A stretch of 64,000 bases of DNA. Origin: DASWOJ01 sp964242415. Its GTDB lineage: Bacteria > Pseudomonadota > Alphaproteobacteria > Acetobacterales > Acetobacteraceae. Each line of letters starts with the position of its first letter. Position 1 is the stretch's first letter. A model generated the notes under the pieces. The model searched no databases and was not told where the DNA came from. It worked only from the letters and a program-made list of their open reading frames with translations. The stretch is from assembly GCA_964242415.1 (NCBI GenBank), contig CAXTAT010000029.1:10606-74605 (forward strand). The letters run 5' to 3'. The translations under genes were made by a program, and so were the position numbers. This document shows, in pieces, positions 51,831 to 60,489 of the stretch.

Positions 51831-52520
51831 TCAGTGCCCCATCGCGCCTGCCACCCCTGCGCCCCGGCCCAGCGCGCGCTCGATCCGGTGCTGCACGAGC
51901 ATGAACAGCGTGGTCAGCAGCAGGTAGTACGCGCCGGCCGCCGACAGCGCCTCGAAGTAGCGGAAGTTGGACGACGCCGCCTGGTCGGCCACGAGCAGCA
52001 GCTCCCGCACGCCGATGACCGAGATCAACGCCGACAGCTTCAGCATGCCGATGAACTGGTTGCCGATGGGCGGGATGGCGAGGCGCAGCGCCTGCGGCAG
52101 CACCACCAGCCGCAGGGTCCGCCGCGCGTCCAGGCCCAACGCCCGCGCCGCATCGCGCTGGCCCGGCCCGACGGCGCCGATGCCGGCACGGATGATCTCC
52201 GCCATGTAGGCGCCCTCGTTCAGCCCAAGCGCCAGCACCGCGCAGGCATGCCCCGACAGCACCACGCCGAACGACGGCAGCACGTTGAAGGCGAACACGA
52301 TCTGCAGCAGCACCGGAGTGCCGCGGAACAGCCACACATACAGCGTCGCACAGCCCCGTACGGCGGCCAGCCGCGCCTCTTGCACCACCGCCAGCACCAG
52401 ACCCACCGCCAGCCCGAGCGCCAGCGCAGCCAGGCTGATCCACAGCGTCGCGCCCGCCGCGGCGGCAAAGTCGGCGCTTAGCAAGTAGCGCCAGAACACC
52501 GCCGGCTGGAACAGCGTCAT
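51831..52520 (-). CDS. Amino-acid ABC transporter permease (HisMQ type)
   Basis: A 229-residue membrane protein with five to six helices. The N-terminal leader TLWISLAALALGLAVGLVLAV and VWLFRGTPVLLQIVF, and the EAA loop EGAYMAEIIRAGIGAVGPGQRDAARALGL followed by QALRLAIPPIGNQFI, are typical of polar amino-acid permeases. It is 31 bp downstream of the binding-protein gene. No ATPase gene is next to it, so the ATPase must be encoded elsewhere. Confidence 0.9.
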   Translation of the reverse strand: MTLFQPAVFWRYLLSADFAAAAGATLWISLAALALGLAVGLVLAVVQEARLAAVRGCATLYVWLFRGTPVLLQIVFAFNVLPSFGVVLSGHACAVLALGLNEGAYMAEIIRAGIGAVGPGQRDAARALGLDARRTLRLVVLPQALRLAIPPIGNQFIGMLKLSALISVIGVRELLLVADQAASSNFRYFEALSAAGAYYLLLTTLFMLVQHRIERALGRGAGVAGAMGH

Positions 52521-52551
52521 CGCAGGCCCTAAGTCCCGGCCGCTGCCGTCC

Positions 52552-53358
52552 CTAGAACACCGACGCCTGATCTGGCAGATGCCATTTCCGCAGCAGGGCG
52601 GCGTAGCTGCCGTCGGCCACCATGGCACCCAGCGCACCTTCCAACGCGGCCTTCAACGCCGGGTTGTCCTTGCGCAGCGCGATGCCGATGCGGGTGTCCG
52701 CATCGAACGGCTCGCCCGCCAGGGCATACATGCCGGGCGCTTCGCCCATCATGGCGGCAACCGTCGCGGTGGAGTTCAGCGCCGCGTCCACCCGCCCCTG
52801 GCTCAACGCCAGCGCCACGACGTTGCTGCCCGGCAGCGACAGGATGTCCACCTCCGGCTTGCCCGCCGCGGCGCAGGCCGCGCTGGCCTGCTTGGCCGAG
52901 GCCTCGAACGCCGTGCTGACGGGTACCGCCACCTTGGCCCCGCACAGCGACGCCGGGCCATCGAGATGCCGGGGGTTCCCCTGCCGAACGACGATCTGGT
53001 TGCCGACGCGCACATAGGGGATGAAGTCCGCGACCTCCTGCCGCTGCGGCGTCACGTACATCCCGCTCACCCCGGCGTCGATCCTGCCGCCGAGCAGGCC
53101 GGGGATGATGCCCTTGAAGTCCATCGCCATCATGTTGGGCACCAGGTTGATCCGCGTGCCGAGCGCCTCCATCAGGTCCACATCGAACCCGGCTGGTTGC
53201 CCGTCGCGCATGAACTCGAACGGGGTGAAGGTGGGCGAGGTGCCCCAGCTCAGCTTGCCCGCTTCCACCAGTGTCGCCTGCACCAGCGGCGGCTCCGCAC
53301 AAGCGCCAATTACGGGGCGAAGCAGGAGCAGCAGCAGGGCCAGGGCGCGGCGGGTCAT
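52552..53358 (-). CDS. Amino-acid ABC transporter substrate-binding protein
   Basis: A 268-residue exported protein. A signal peptide is present (TRRALALLLLLLRPVIGACA). The family pattern includes WGTSPTFTPFEFMRDGQPAGFDVDLMEAL, GRIDAGVSGMYVTPQRQEVADF, and ALRKDNPALKAALEGALGAM. The ATG overlaps the monooxygenase gene stop as ATGA. The substrate is probably a polar or sulfur-containing amino acid, given its neighbours. Confidence 0.9.
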   Translation of the reverse strand: MTRRALALLLLLLRPVIGACAEPPLVQATLVEAGKLSWGTSPTFTPFEFMRDGQPAGFDVDLMEALGTRINLVPNMMAMDFKGIIPGLLGGRIDAGVSGMYVTPQRQEVADFIPYVRVGNQIVVRQGNPRHLDGPASLCGAKVAVPVSTAFEASAKQASAACAAAGKPEVDILSLPGSNVVALALSQGRVDAALNSTATVAAMMGEAPGMYALAGEPFDADTRIGIALRKDNPALKAALEGALGAMVADGSYAALLRKWHLPDQASVF

Positions 53359-54725
53359 GCGGGTCTGCCTTTGGTGTTCGGGTTGGCGGGACGGCGCAGG
53401 CCCAGGTGGTCGCGCAGCGTGGCCCCCTGGTACTCCGTGCGGAACAGGCCGCGGCGCTGCAGCTCCGGCACCACACCCTCCACGAAGTCCTGCAATCCGC
53501 CTGGCAGGGTGTGGAACTGCATCATGAAGCCGTCGGCGGCGCCCATCGTGAACCACTCCTCCATCACGTCCGCGATCCCGCTGGCCGTCCCCTTGATCGT
53601 CTTGCGGCCGCGCTCATAGCGCAGACAAAGCTGCCGCAGGGTCGGGTTCTCCTCGCGGATGATCTTCATGATCCCCTCGAAGAACGCCTTGTGCAGGTTG
53701 GCGCTGCCCGGCAGGCGCTCCGGCGGGATCGGTTCGTCGAGCGGCAGGTCCGACAGGTCGGCCTCCAGGTCCGCGCCGAGCCGGAAGCGGCCGACGTCCG
53801 GGTGGATCATGTCCTGCAGGGCCTGCGCCTTGTCCTCAGCCTCCCGCACCGTGCGGCCGATCACCACGGGCAGGCCGGCCAGCACACGCAGCGAGGCCGG
53901 GTCGCGGCCATGCTTGGCCAGCCGGCCCTTCAGGTCGTCGTAGCCGCGCTTGGCGTCGTGCGGGTCGGACGCGCTGGCGAACACCACCTCCGCCGTGCGG
54001 GCCGCCAACTCCAGCCCGGTGTCGGACGCGCCGGCCTGGATGATGACGGGGTGGCCCTGCGGGCTGCGGGCGATGTTCAGCGCGCCGTCCACCTCGAAAA
54101 AGCTGCCCTTATGGTGTAGGACGTGCATCCGCCCGGGATCGAAGTACAGGCCGCGGGCACGGTCGCGCACGAAGGCGTCGTCGTCCCAGGTGTCCCACAG
54201 CGCCTGCACGACATCGACGAACTCGCCCGCGCGCTCATACCGCAGGGCGTGCGGCGGCAGGGCGGCGTGGCCGAAGTTGCGCGCCGCGTAGTCGTTGGCC
54301 GAGGTGACGACGTTCCAGGCCGCCCGCCCGGCCGACAGGTGGTCCAGCGAGGCGAACTGCCGGGCGACGTTATACGGCTCGGAAAAGCTGGTGGAAACGG
54401 TGCCGCCCAGCCCGATGCGCTGCGTGGCGCCAGACAGCGCGGTCAGCAGCGTCACCGGCTCCAGCGCGTTCATGAACATCGGGAAGCGGCTCCAGGCATG
54501 CAGGTTGTCGGTCCGCGCGGCCGGGGTGTCGGCGATGAAGAACAGGTCGAACAAGCCACGCTCGGCCAGTTGCGCGATGGCCCGGTAGTGCGCAATGCTG
54601 GTGGAGGCGGCAGCGTCGGTGTCCGGGTGTAGCCAGGACGCCGGATGGTTGCCGGTCGCCTGGCTGGCGAGCAGCGCCAGCGACATCGTTTCAGGGCGGC
54701 GCACGGCCCCTCGTATTCCCGTCAT
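53355..54725 (-). CDS. LLM-class flavin-dependent monooxygenase (NtaA/SnaA/DszA type)
   Basis: A 456-residue FMNH2-dependent monooxygenase. MSLALLASQATGNHPASWLHPD, GLFDLFFIADTPA, LEPVTLLTALSGATQRIGLGGTVST and NVARQFASLDHLSAGRAAWNVVTS are family signatures, as is GHPVIIQAGASDTGLELAAR. ATG 54725 follows AAGGA at 7 bp. With the ABC uptake genes it is expected to oxidise an imported organosulfur or amine compound. No flavin reductase gene is nearby. Confidence 0.9.
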   Translation of the reverse strand: MTGIRGAVRRPETMSLALLASQATGNHPASWLHPDTDAAASTSIAHYRAIAQLAERGLFDLFFIADTPAARTDNLHAWSRFPMFMNALEPVTLLTALSGATQRIGLGGTVSTSFSEPYNVARQFASLDHLSAGRAAWNVVTSANDYAARNFGHAALPPHALRYERAGEFVDVVQALWDTWDDDAFVRDRARGLYFDPGRMHVLHHKGSFFEVDGALNIARSPQGHPVIIQAGASDTGLELAARTAEVVFASASDPHDAKRGYDDLKGRLAKHGRDPASLRVLAGLPVVIGRTVREAEDKAQALQDMIHPDVGRFRLGADLEADLSDLPLDEPIPPERLPGSANLHKAFFEGIMKIIREENPTLRQLCLRYERGRKTIKGTASGIADVMEEWFTMGAADGFMMQFHTLPGGLQDFVEGVVPELQRRGLFRTEYQGATLRDHLGLRRPANPNTKGRPA

Positions 54726-54905
54726 GCGGGTATCCTTGCGCATCTGGAACCTGGGCGATAGCGGTCTTGCTGGGGATCGCCGAGGTGTCGGCGTGAGGTG
54801 ATGGTCCGGCATGGTCAGGCTCATGACCGTGGCAGCCCGTCTGGCATGGCGACGTCACTCAATCGTAAGCGATGCTCCGTAGCCCTGGCGGTGATGGCGT
54901 GACGG

Positions 54906-55042
54906 TCAAGCTGGCTTTGGCATGGCCCAGTGCCAGGGCTTGAGGTCATCGATGCGGGCCAGCCGTTCACCAGGCAGGTCGGCAGGCCTGCGGCTCAACG
55001 CCGTTCAGCCTACAGGTCTCGACCAGGGAGGCGATGGCCCCC
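54906..55042 (-). pseudogene. IS66-type transposase C-terminal remnant
   Basis: The minus strand reads ASLVETCRLNGVEPQA, then after a frameshift GERLARIDDLKPWHW and a stop. This matches the usual IS66 transposase ending (…KLNGVDPQAYL…RIDELLPW-W). Only about 45 codons remain, with a frameshift, so it is inert. Confidence 0.65.
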
Positions 55043-55045
55043 AGT

Positions 55046-55360
55046 CTAATCGCTGGAAGCGGCTGAACGGCGGTGCATCATCTTGCGGAACGGCTCGGTC
55101 GATCGCGGCAGCAACGTGCCATCGCCCCAGTCCAGCAGCACACCGTAGCGGCGGACCACATCCAGCATGTCGGTCTGCCCGGCACGATACTGCGCCGCCA
55201 CAGCCGTTGGGTCCTCAGCCAACCAGGACCGTCGTTGCGCGCGGATGCTGTCGCGCATGGCAACGGTCGCTTCGGCATCCACCTCGCGAATGACAACGCC
55301 GTAATCGCAGGCGCCGCGCCGGAGCGACACGTAGCCGTCGGCCACGTCCTCGCACACCAT
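55046..55360 (-). pseudogene. Hydantoinase B/oxoprolinase C-terminal fragment
   Basis: About 104 residues: CEDVADGYVSLRRGACDYGVVI, then RYGVLLDWGDGTLLPRSTEPFRKMMHRR and a stop. This is the usual end of HyuB-type subunits. Everything upstream is missing and replaced by an IS fragment on the other strand, so the gene is dead. A hydantoinase/oxoprolinase fits with the nearby proline-racemase-family gene. Confidence 0.65.
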
Positions 55361-55371
55361 TGCCGGGTCAC

Positions 55372-55617
55372 GGCGAAGCGGGTTGCCAAATCGGCCCCTT
55401 GCTCGATCAGGTGCGGGGACCCGTGGCCTCGTTCACCGCCGATGGCGCCTATGATCAGGAGGCCGTTTCCACTGCCGTTGCCAACCGCCATCCTGAAGCG
55501 GCGATCATCGTTCCGCCGCGGTCCACGGCGGTGCCGAGCGAGATGGCAGAAAGCGCGCCCACGCAGCGGGACCACCACCTGCAACGCATCGCCGAGCATG
55601 GACGCGCAGCCTGGTGA
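55372..55617 (+). pseudogene. IS5-family transposase internal fragment
   Basis: The plus strand reads CQIGPLLDQVRGPVASFTADGAYD, QEAVSTAVANRHPEAAIIVPPRSTAV and APTQRDHHLQRIAEHGRAAW before a stop. This is the middle of an IS5-type DDE transposase, including the second catalytic aspartate segment TADGAYD. No start, N-terminus or terminal repeats were found. It adjoins the broken hydantoinase fragment and probably disrupted it. 55618-55771 is AT-richer with no gene. Confidence 0.7.
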
Positions 55618-55771
55618 GCGGCGACGATCTCACCAATCCTGCTTACAAAATTCCTATACGCCCTAGGCTTTGCTACAATGGACACCGTGATAATAGCGTA
55701 TGCAGATCAAGAGAGTATCGTGTTTGCACAATGCGTTAAAAACTTTACCCCCTAAACCCTAGTTGGCCGAG

Positions 55772-57244
55772 TCATGCCTTCTGAAGTACATGCCGCAGAT
55801 CACGAATGTTCTGCAACTTCTCTAGCGTAAAAACACTCGTAACGAGAGCATCCGTCTGCCCTTTGCCGATGATCGGCTCGCATAGATCGCGAGCCTTCTG
55901 GATGACCTCGTCGCGCGACATCGGATTGCCGGCGGTTCCACGGACCGCGGTGACGCGATCGCTCAAAACGGTGCCGTCGTTCAAGGTGATCTCCACGATC
56001 GCCTGCCGCGCCGGCTCCAGCTTCTCCAGTTCCTCGCTCTCGATCAACTGAACCTTCGCGCGTTGGCGAAGAACCGCGGGGTCGCCCATTCGCGCTTTGT
56101 CGTGTGCGGCCTTGAACGAGGCCGTCCCGTCCAGCAGCATCACGGCAATCATGTGTTGAAGGCAGATATCCGGCATCTCACGGTTATTCACCGTGCGTGC
56201 TTCGGTATGTGCCAGACGGACGACGATCGACCTTACGTCGTCAGGGCCTACCTGATGCTCGGAGAAGATGTTGCTCATGGCGTCGAGGGGCGCTTGGATC
56301 GGCGAGCCCACAGTCCATTTTTTGATGTTGGTGCGGGCGATCTCGTAGCGTTGGCCAAGCTGTTCGACCAAAAGCTCCGGCCTGGCCTCCGGCGCGTAGG
56401 CATCGAAGTAGTTGTCCGGCCCAGAGAAGATGTCGTCCACGCCCGTGAAGCCCGACTGAACGACCAGCGCGGCGGTCACGCCGCCACGCGCCGGCATACC
56501 CCCAAAAACGAAAGACTTCTCGATGTGCGACGTATCCCGCGCCCAGGCGCCGATGCCCGATGATTGCTGGGCCGTGTAGTCGAGCAGCCAGCGCATCCCC
56601 TGCCCGTCAAGCCCGGCGAGCGAGCCCGCCGCCGCCGCAGCTCCGAAAATCCCGGCGATTGCATGGGTGGCCTTGTGGCTGTTGTCGCGGAACTCGACGG
56701 CGCCGAGGCTGATCGTGACGCGCGGGCCGATGTCGTAGCCAAGCGTCACCGCACGCAGGAAATGCACGCCATCGGCGCCGAATTTCTCGCCCGCCGCAAG
56801 TGCCGCGGGAACCACGGCGCAACCGGGATGGGACTGCGAGTACTCGTTCGAGTCATCCGTCTCGTCGGAATGCGCAAGCATGCCGTTGATCAGGGCGGCC
56901 TCGATCGGGTTCGCCGTCATCGCCGCGGCGGCGATCGTCGCCGTGGCGTCGGTCGCATAATTGCGCGCGAACTTCAGGGCTGCCTGCGCTGGCGGAAGCT
57001 CCGACCCGGAGATCATGGCCGCGAACGTGTCAAGGATATGGTGCTTCGCCTTCTCGACGACATCCTCGGGCAAAGGTCGCTCGTCCGCCCCGGCCATGTA
57101 GCTGCTCAACGTCGCCATCACGGGGCCGACGGGCACGGGGGCGGCAGTGACGCCTTCCGGCAGGGAGCCGGCCGCCAAGGCCGCGCCCGTGGTGACAAGC
57201 AGGGAGCGCCGGCTAAGTCCTGTCGATTGGCCGAACCCCGTCAT
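55772..57244 (-). CDS. MmgE/PrpD family protein with a Tat-type export signal
   Basis: A 490-residue protein. SRRSLLVTTGAALAAGSLPEG is a twin-arginine-type leader (residues 10-35). The family body includes HHILDTFAAMISGSELPPAQ, GMLAHSDETDDSNEYSQSHPGCAVVPAAL, VTLGYDIGPRVTISLG and SHKATHAIAGIFGAAAAAG. MmgE/PrpD proteins include 2-methylcitrate dehydratase and related dehydratases, normally cytoplasmic. Here the leader predicts a periplasmic enzyme. Substrate unknown. Confidence 0.85.
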   Translation of the reverse strand: MTGFGQSTGLSRRSLLVTTGAALAAGSLPEGVTAAPVPVGPVMATLSSYMAGADERPLPEDVVEKAKHHILDTFAAMISGSELPPAQAALKFARNYATDATATIAAAAMTANPIEAALINGMLAHSDETDDSNEYSQSHPGCAVVPAALAAGEKFGADGVHFLRAVTLGYDIGPRVTISLGAVEFRDNSHKATHAIAGIFGAAAAAGSLAGLDGQGMRWLLDYTAQQSSGIGAWARDTSHIEKSFVFGGMPARGGVTAALVVQSGFTGVDDIFSGPDNYFDAYAPEARPELLVEQLGQRYEIARTNIKKWTVGSPIQAPLDAMSNIFSEHQVGPDDVRSIVVRLAHTEARTVNNREMPDICLQHMIAVMLLDGTASFKAAHDKARMGDPAVLRQRAKVQLIESEELEKLEPARQAIVEITLNDGTVLSDRVTAVRGTAGNPMSRDEVIQKARDLCEPIIGKGQTDALVTSVFTLEKLQNIRDLRHVLQKA

Positions 57245-57307
57245 GCCGCCCCCCCCAAGCCGCGAGGGCCGCTGCACCCGGCCCGCAAACCAGCGCCGGG
57301 TCAGCTC

Positions 57308-57979
57308 TCACATTGGCGGCTTCACCCCATCCACGCCGATCGCAACCGAGGCTGCGGTGTCGCTGTCCTTCGCCGTGGTCACGACGACTTGCGAACCCTG
57401 CTTGATTTCATCCCGGGTGCCCGGCGCGAGCGTCACCACGGGCACGTTGGGCGGCACCATGATCTGCTGCTCGCCGCCCTTGTAGGTGACGGTGAGCATA
57501 CGTGCCCCGCCCTGCGCCGCTTCCATGGAGACGGTGCCGTTGGTCATCGTGCTGGCCACCTTGCCACCCGCGGCGGAGCTGGCGGCCACCGTCCCGTTGG
57601 TCATGGAGCTGGAGACCTTGCCGCCGCCCAGCGTCGTGTCCGGCAGCGGGTCCCAATCATAGTGCCCCTCGCCGGTGCCGCGCATGGCATCGGGGAACAC
57701 CACCACCTCAAGCGCCACCAGCTTGGACCCGACGTCCTTCGTGGCGGTGCCGATGAAGCTGTTCTTGTCGATCGCCGACAGGCTCGACTTGCGAACCTCC
57801 ACGAATCGAGTCGTGCCGGTGAGCGTCACCGTCTTGCTGCTGCCGTCATCGGTGCGCAGCGTGACGCTGTCCCCCTGGACGGCGGTGACCTCCCCGCGCA
57901 GGTGGGGCGCCGGCGCCGCCGCCATGGCAACGGCTGGAAGCACGGCCAACCCCGCCGCGAGCACTGCGATGTGACGCAT
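57308..57979 (-). CDS. Exported protein of unknown function, DUF5666-like
   Basis: A 223-residue protein. Clear signal peptide (MRHIAVLAAGLAVLPAVAMA). HLRGEVTAVQGDSVTLRTDDGSSKTVTL is an OB-like pattern shared with DUF5666-type proteins. Two similar stretches, GGGKVSSSMTNGTV and GGKVASTMTNGTV, form an internal repeat. It is divergent from a cytochrome b/molybdopterin oxidoreductase pair, so an accessory redox or copper/oxyanion role is possible but unproven. Confidence 0.65.
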   Translation of the reverse strand: MRHIAVLAAGLAVLPAVAMAAAPAPHLRGEVTAVQGDSVTLRTDDGSSKTVTLTGTTRFVEVRKSSLSAIDKNSFIGTATKDVGSKLVALEVVVFPDAMRGTGEGHYDWDPLPDTTLGGGKVSSSMTNGTVAASSAAGGKVASTMTNGTVSMEAAQGGARMLTVTYKGGEQQIMVPPNVPVVTLAPGTRDEIKQGSQVVVTTAKDSDTAASVAIGVDGVKPPM

Positions 57980-58033
57980 CGTCTGGAGTCCCTTTGATAA
58001 ACGTCCCGGCGCCTTACATAACATCGACGAAAG

Positions 58034-58690
58034 TTGCAATCCCTGAGCCGGACGACACCCTTGCCGCGAACGTTGCGTGCCGCCCACCCTTGGCCGATCC
58101 GGCTGATGCACTGGATCGGGGCCTACGCTGTCATCTGCATGATGCTGAGCGGCTGGCAGATCTACGACGCCTCGCCCAGCCTGCCGGTCACCGTGCCGGG
58201 CTGGATGACGCTGGGCGGCTGGCTGGCGGGAGCGATCGCCTGGCACCTGGCCTGCATGTGGCTGCTGATCGCGGACGGGGCGGCCTACCTCGTTTATGGG
58301 ACGGTGACCGGCCATCTCCGCCGCGTCTTCGGCTATCCCCGCCCCGGTGAGGTCTGGCGTGACCTGCGGCTGGCGCTGCGCTTTCGGCTGGGGCACCGGC
58401 TTGGCGCCTACAACGCGGTGCAGCGCCTGCTCTACATCCTGGTCATCGCCGCCATGGTGCTGGCGGTCGTGACGGGTTTCGCGATCTGGAAACCGGTGCA
58501 ACTCGGCTGGCTGACGGGCCTGTTCGGCGGCTATCCCACGGCGCGGCTGATCCACCTGGGACTGATGGCCGCCATCGCCGCGTTCCTGGTGGTCCACGTG
58601 GCGCTTGTGGCGCTGTTCCCCCGCACCTTGCTGTCCATGATCGCCGGGCTGCCCGGCGAGGCCGTGGAGGTCCCTCATGACCGTGCTTGA
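58034..58690 (+). CDS. Cytochrome b/b561-type membrane subunit
   Basis: A 218-residue protein with four to five helices. HPWPIRLMHWIGAYAVICMM contains the first heme-ligand histidine pattern, AIAWHLACMWLL and RLIHLGLMAAIAAFLVVHVAL the others, as in Ni/Fe-hydrogenase or YedZ-like cytochrome b subunits. The start is uncertain: TTG codons at 58034, 58061 and 58073 and ATG 58106 are all in frame. It overlaps the molybdopterin gene by 14 bp and should pass electrons to it. Confidence 0.85.
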   Translation: MQSLSRTTPLPRTLRAAHPWPIRLMHWIGAYAVICMMLSGWQIYDASPSLPVTVPGWMTLGGWLAGAIAWHLACMWLLIADGAAYLVYGTVTGHLRRVFGYPRPGEVWRDLRLALRFRLGHRLGAYNAVQRLLYILVIAAMVLAVVTGFAIWKPVQLGWLTGLFGGYPTARLIHLGLMAAIAAFLVVHVALVALFPRTLLSMIAGLPGEAVEVPHDRA

Positions 58691-59417
58691 TCCGGCCGGG
58701 CTGCGCGCCGAACTCGCCCTGTTGTCACGGCGCCGCCTGATCCGGGGCGGTCTGTCCTTGGGCGCGCTGTCCCTGCTGACCGGCTGCGACCTGAGCACGC
58801 ACGGTGGCATCGACGCGGCGCTCTGGGCCATGCTGCGCGTGAGTGACCGCGTGCAGGCGGCGCTGTTCAACCCGAACCGCCTGGCCGAGACCTACCCCGC
58901 CACCGCCATCACCCAGCCCTTCCGCTTCAATGCGTTCTACGAGGACTGGCAGGTCCGGCCCGTGCCGGACGATTGGCGGCTGGAGGTGTCCGGCCAGGTG
59001 GGCGACCGCACGCCCTGGACGCTGGAGCGGCTGCGCGCCCTGCCGCAGGCCAGCCAGATCACCCGCCACATCTGCATCGAGGGCTGGAGCCAGATCGGGC
59101 AGTGGAGCGGCGTGCCGCTGTCCGTCTTCCTGCAGCATATCGGCGCGGACCTGCGCGCGCCCTACGTCGCGTTCCATTGCTTCGATGGCTATTCCACCAG
59201 CATCGATATGGCGAGCGCGCTGCATCCGCAAACGATCCTGGCGCTCGACTTTCTGGACCGGCAGCTCACCCCGGAATGGGGCGCGCCGGTGCGGCTGCGG
59301 ATTCCCGTCAAGCTAGGATTCAAGAGCGCCAAGAACGTGCAGGCCATCGAAGTGACCAGCACCTTCCCGGGTGGCTACTGGGAGAACCAGGGTTATGATT
59401 GGTTTTCCGGCTCCTGA
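58677..59417 (+). CDS. Molybdopterin-dependent oxidoreductase, sulfite-oxidase fold
   Basis: A 246-residue protein. Tat-like leader RRRLIRGGLSLGALSLLTGCD, which could also be a lipoprotein signal. The molybdenum-ligand cysteine is in ITRHICIEGWSQIGQWSGVPL. Also seen: APYVAFHCFDGYSTSIDM and GFKSAKNVQAIEVTSTFPGGYWENQGYDW. This is the MsrP/YedY-like group, and the preceding cytochrome b is its likely membrane partner. The substrate could be a sulfoxide or other oxyanion. Confidence 0.9.
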   Translation: MTVLDPAGLRAELALLSRRRLIRGGLSLGALSLLTGCDLSTHGGIDAALWAMLRVSDRVQAALFNPNRLAETYPATAITQPFRFNAFYEDWQVRPVPDDWRLEVSGQVGDRTPWTLERLRALPQASQITRHICIEGWSQIGQWSGVPLSVFLQHIGADLRAPYVAFHCFDGYSTSIDMASALHPQTILALDFLDRQLTPEWGAPVRLRIPVKLGFKSAKNVQAIEVTSTFPGGYWENQGYDWFSGS

Positions 59418-59545
59418 CGGCCGGTTGGTCTGCCTGTTGATCCCAAGGTTTGATGGTTCAGCCTTCTCGCCGGAGCCTGCGTACAAGCAGCATACGGCAG
59501 CCTGGTCTCTCCAATCGTGACCCCAGCATTGAGTACGACGCTGGA

Positions 59546-59651
59546 CTAGAGCATGTTTGGTGCAAGTAGAGACACCAAACATGCTCCAGGCTTTGTTTTT
59601 GCCAGCATCTGTTCGGCTCAAGCAAGGCCGCTTGATCCGAACATGCTCTAG
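59546..59651. repeat. 106-bp double-hairpin element, copy 1
   Basis: Ends in 12-bp perfect inverted repeats, CTAGAGCATGTT and AACATGCTCTAG. Inside, GCATGTTTGGTG and CACCAAACATGC form a perfect 12-bp stem with a 10-base loop, and GTTCGG-CTCAAGC pairs with GCTTGATCCGAAC with one mismatch. A second copy lies at 60369-60474. Confidence 0.9.
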
Positions 59652-59657
59652 GCGGCC

Positions 59658-59830
59658 ATGTCCTGTTGCAGCGCGCAGATGTCGCGGAAACGACAGGTGC
59701 ATCGGTCGAGGTGGTTACGGCCGAACAGGGCTACGCCTACGGAAAAAAGGAAACGGATTCACCGCGAGCCAGTTTGCGCCGAAGCACGTCGCGATCGGAT
59801 GCATCAACGCCGTCTAGTTTTTTCCTCCTG
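59658..59830 (+). pseudogene. Transposase-like remnant
   Basis: The plus strand reads ETTGASVEVVTAEQGYAYGK, which resembles the VEVVTADxGYAY segment around the second catalytic aspartate of IS1182-type transposases, then loses similarity. The aspartate itself is replaced by glutamate or shifted. Only about 55 codons remain. 59831-60368 between the two double-hairpin copies shows nothing else I can assign. Confidence 0.35.
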
Positions 59831-60368
59831 CAACAAGGAATATTATGGGACTCAACAGTGTTGGCGCAGGACTACCCGGGTAGCCTGACCCTGATCGGGC
59901 AGGCATGTTCCGTCCATGCCGCTCAAGCACAACGCCGCGCGGCGTCATCGCAGTCTCCGTGCCTGCTGCCGGGTCACGAACGGGTCGGCCTCGATCTGGC
60001 CGTGCCGGACCATTCTACCCTGAGCCGCCGCGATCAGGCGCAGCATGGCTCCGGGTCAGAGACATACAGGGAACGGTGGATAACGCCGTGGATGGATTGG
60101 TGAACGCCGCCACGTTGTGGACCAGGTTCCTGGCCCATTCACCTCTTGCATGGCCTGCATCGCCGCCGGCGCTCAGCCTCCATCAAGCAAGGGCAGCGTA
60201 CGTTTTCCCGTCCAGCAATCAAGGTGTCCAGCCTCTCGTGAGCGGCCCAGGGTTGCCAGACAGAGTGGGGGCTGGCTGGTCGGGGTTGGTTTGGCGGACA
60301 CAATGAGTTCCAACAACCGCTCAAGGCCCCGCAGCTTCAGATGGAGGACCTGCACAGATTTGCGGTCA

Positions 60369-60474
60369 CTAGAGCATGTCTGGTGCAAGTAGAAACACCA
60401 AACATGCTCCAGGCTTTGTTTTTGCGAGCATCTGTTCGGCTCAAGCGAAGCCGCTTGATATGAACATGCTCTAG
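60369..60474. repeat. 106-bp double-hairpin element, copy 2
   Basis: Same length and layout as copy 1, with about eight base differences. The outer ends are CTAGAGCATG and CATGCTCTAG. One mismatch in the first internal stem and three in the second. It ends 16 bp before the stop of the mgtC-like gene, so it lies in that gene's 3' flank. Confidence 0.9.
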
Positions 60475-60489
60475 GCTCAGTAAGTGGTC

